DNA from: an uncultured Chloroflexota bacterium
Lineage (GTDB): Bacteria > Chloroflexota > Dehalococcoidia > Dehalococcoidales > RBG-16-60-22
Length of the DNA: 6,553 nucleotides
Direction of reading: 5' to 3'
Assembly: GCA_903915565.1 (NCBI GenBank)
Contig: CAIWTG010000031.1
Location: 1-6,553, forward strand
Part shown: one piece after another, positions 5,504-6,553 of the stretch
Layout: the number at the start of each line of letters is the position of its first letter
Position numbering within the stretch: position 1 is the first letter of the stretch
The notes under the pieces: model-generated
What the model was told of the DNA's origin: nothing
What the model saw: only the letters and a program-made list of their open reading frames with translations
The model's database searches: none
Made by a program: the position numbers and the translations under genes

Positions 5504-5640
5504 TTACGGAGATTTTCTGCGTTCTGTTGTCGCGGCGGAAATCTTTAAGTCGGCATCCACATAACTTACAGCATAACTTACAGCGACATTTACTGAAAAT
5601 CCGGCAAGTCCAGTTATTTCCGTCCCATCCTGCTTACACT
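5504..5640 (-). pseudogene. Probable 3' remnant of a prepilin-like gene
   Basis: Just after the pilC stop, in the +2 frame, the minus strand reads CKQDGTEITGLAGFSVNVAV, then SYAVSYVDADLKISAATTER, then RKSP and TAA (5504-5506). The alternating beta-strand pattern (FSVNVAVSYVDADLK) resembles the C-terminal part of minor pilins. The frame continues open into the end of pilC but has no start codon or Shine-Dalgarno in the gap. AVSY is duplicated by a perfect 12-base tandem repeat. The most economical reading is a pilin gene that lost its 5' part. The pilin resemblance rests on sequence style only. Confidence 0.35.
5560..5583. repeat. Perfect 12-base tandem duplication CATAACTTACAG x2
   Basis: Two adjacent identical copies (5560-5571 and 5572-5583). 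On the minus strand they keep the frame of the prepilin-like remnant and duplicate AVSY. This is typical of replication slippage. Confidence 0.8.
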
Positions 5641-6553
5641 CTATTCTACTAAGCCGGGGAGGTTGAATATCGGCAGAAGAAGCCCCGACGCTAGAAGAGC
5701 GATAGATAATCCCATAACCACAACAATCAGCGGTTCCATAATGGCCAGCGTATCCGAAATGGCGATATCAACTTCTTCAACATAATATTCCGTCACTTTT
5801 TCCAGAGCCTCAGGCAGATTCCCGGATTTTTCTCCGTTTGAAACCATCATAGCCACCATCGCCGGGAAATATTTGCTTCCGGCCATTTTCTCCGCTATCG
5901 GTTTTCCAGACTGGACCGCTTTGTAAATTGCGGATATCTCAAGCGCCAGCGCGGTATTGCCGGCCACGGCTTTGCCGATTATTAAGGAATCAAGTATGCT
6001 GACGCTGGTTTTCAGCAGAACCGCCAGCGTTCCAAGAAATCTGGAAATAGCTATTTTCAGCAGCAACGTGCCTAAAAACGGGATTCCGATGATAGCTCTG
6101 TCAATGGCCAGGTTAGAACCGATATTTTTATAAACTTTCCGGATATAAAAAAGCAGGACGAAAAGCAGCCCCAGCCACACAAAAATAAATTTCCGCAGCA
6201 AGCCGAAACAAAAAAGGAGAATCCGGGTAAGCAGCGGCAGTTCCACGTTCATGCCCTTAAACACCTGTGCAAAAATAGGCATGATAAAAGTTGCCATAAA
6301 AATAATGATACACGACGCGATCAGAATAAGCATGACGGGATAAATCATCATGGACTGTATTTTTTTATTCAGCCGGTCCTGTTTTTTCAGATAAGCGGCG
6401 GCTTCCTCCAGGGACTGTGGCAGAAACCCGCCCGCCTCGCCGGCGCGCACCATGTTGGTATAAATCACGGAAAAGACGCTTGGGAAAAAAGTCAGCGAAT
6501 CCGCCAGGGCATGGCCCGAATTTATTTTTTCGTAAAGAAAACCGAAAACAAAT
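5641..6553 (-). CDS. pilC: PilC/GspF-type inner-membrane platform protein, C-terminal part
   Basis: The last 303 residues of a protein of about 400 that continues past the right edge; the frame is open to 6552. It starts FVFGFLYEKINSGHALADSL. Two GspF domains are recognisable: the end of the first, with the conserved VRAGEAGG (about 35-42), and the second, with RFLGTLAVLLKTSVSILDSL and the matching SNGEKSGNLPEALEKV. Three membrane segments occur at about 70-94, 121-137 and 275-295, the usual GspF topology, and the protein ends LLPIFNLPGLVE. PilC/GspF sits in the inner membrane and couples the cytoplasmic motor ATPase to pilin insertion and extraction. An apparent start at GTG 6468 is internal, because the family motif runs through it. 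Neighbouring prepilins and PilM favour a type IV pilus over T2SS, though GspF cannot be excluded. Confidence 0.92.
   Translation of the reverse strand, partial: FVFGFLYEKINSGHALADSLTFFPSVFSVIYTNMVRAGEAGGFLPQSLEEAAAYLKKQDRLNKKIQSMMIYPVMLILIASCIIIFMATFIMPIFAQVFKGMNVELPLLTRILLFCFGLLRKFIFVWLGLLFVLLFYIRKVYKNIGSNLAIDRAIIGIPFLGTLLLKIAISRFLGTLAVLLKTSVSILDSLIIGKAVAGNTALALEISAIYKAVQSGKPIAEKMAGSKYFPAMVAMMVSNGEKSGNLPEALEKVTEYYVEEVDIAISDTLAIMEPLIVVVMGLSIALLASGLLLPIFNLPGLVE

Larger units (their letters stand above)
5302..5640 (-). other. Gap between pilC and the large prepilin
   Basis: Contents in transcription order: a probable prepilin 3' remnant (5504-5640), an AT-rich stretch (about 5455-5503) with short A and T runs and the small palindrome AAGATTATCTT (5472-5482), then two short overlapping frames (5370-5444 and 5305-5370). 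The AT-rich part is the best place for a promoter: GATACT could act as a weak -10 element, but no good -35 was found. No minus-strand hairpin with a T-run was seen. Confidence 0.5.

Overview
The window reads as one block of type IV pilus / type II secretion-like genes, all on the minus strand. In transcription order (right to left) it holds: the C-terminal three quarters of a PilC/GspF inner-membrane platform protein (5641-6553, cut by the right edge); a 339-base gap; a very large GspI/PilV-like prepilin of 894 residues (2617-5301); a GspJ/PilW-like prepilin (2108-2623, overlapping its predecessor by 7 bases); a PilX/GspK-like protein of 547 residues (455-2098, GTG start, 9 bases after its predecessor); a 269-base gap; and the first 61 residues of a PilM-like actin-fold ATPase (1-185, cut by the left edge). 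No convincing gene lies on the plus strand; its open frames mirror these minus-strand genes.

The set looks like the minor-pilin part of a type IVa pilus: platform (PilC), a V-W-X-like trio of minor prepilins that would prime and cap the fibre, and the start of a cytoplasmic PilM module. Two of the minor pilins carry large extra regions. The 894-residue protein has carboxypeptidase-regulatory-like beta-sandwich units and a lamin-tail-like domain behind an ordinary prepilin helix. The PilX-like protein carries a four-copy cysteine-rich tandem repeat (C-x4-C-x6-C-x-C). Together they suggest a decorated, disulfide-rich pilus tip, perhaps standing in for PilY1, which is not seen here.

Both gaps hold more than spacer. 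The 5302-5640 gap contains what looks like the 3' end of a decayed prepilin gene carrying a 12-base tandem duplication, then two short translatable frames linked by TAATG. The second of these has the best Shine-Dalgarno in the window and ends 3 bases before, and in frame with, the 894-residue gene. The 186-454 gap contains a frame that continues that of the PilX-like gene past its TAA and past a TGA, encodes a P-loop-like GYPGSGKGS, and has a 15-pair hairpin right after the TGA. A GC-rich imperfect palindrome sits inside the coding sequence for the leader of the large prepilin and looks like an in-frame repeat insertion.

The organism is a diderm bacterium with moderately GC-rich DNA and compact, translationally coupled operons. 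Modular giant pilins of this type bring Elusimicrobiota or related environmental lineages to mind, but that is a weak inference from style, not a sequence match.
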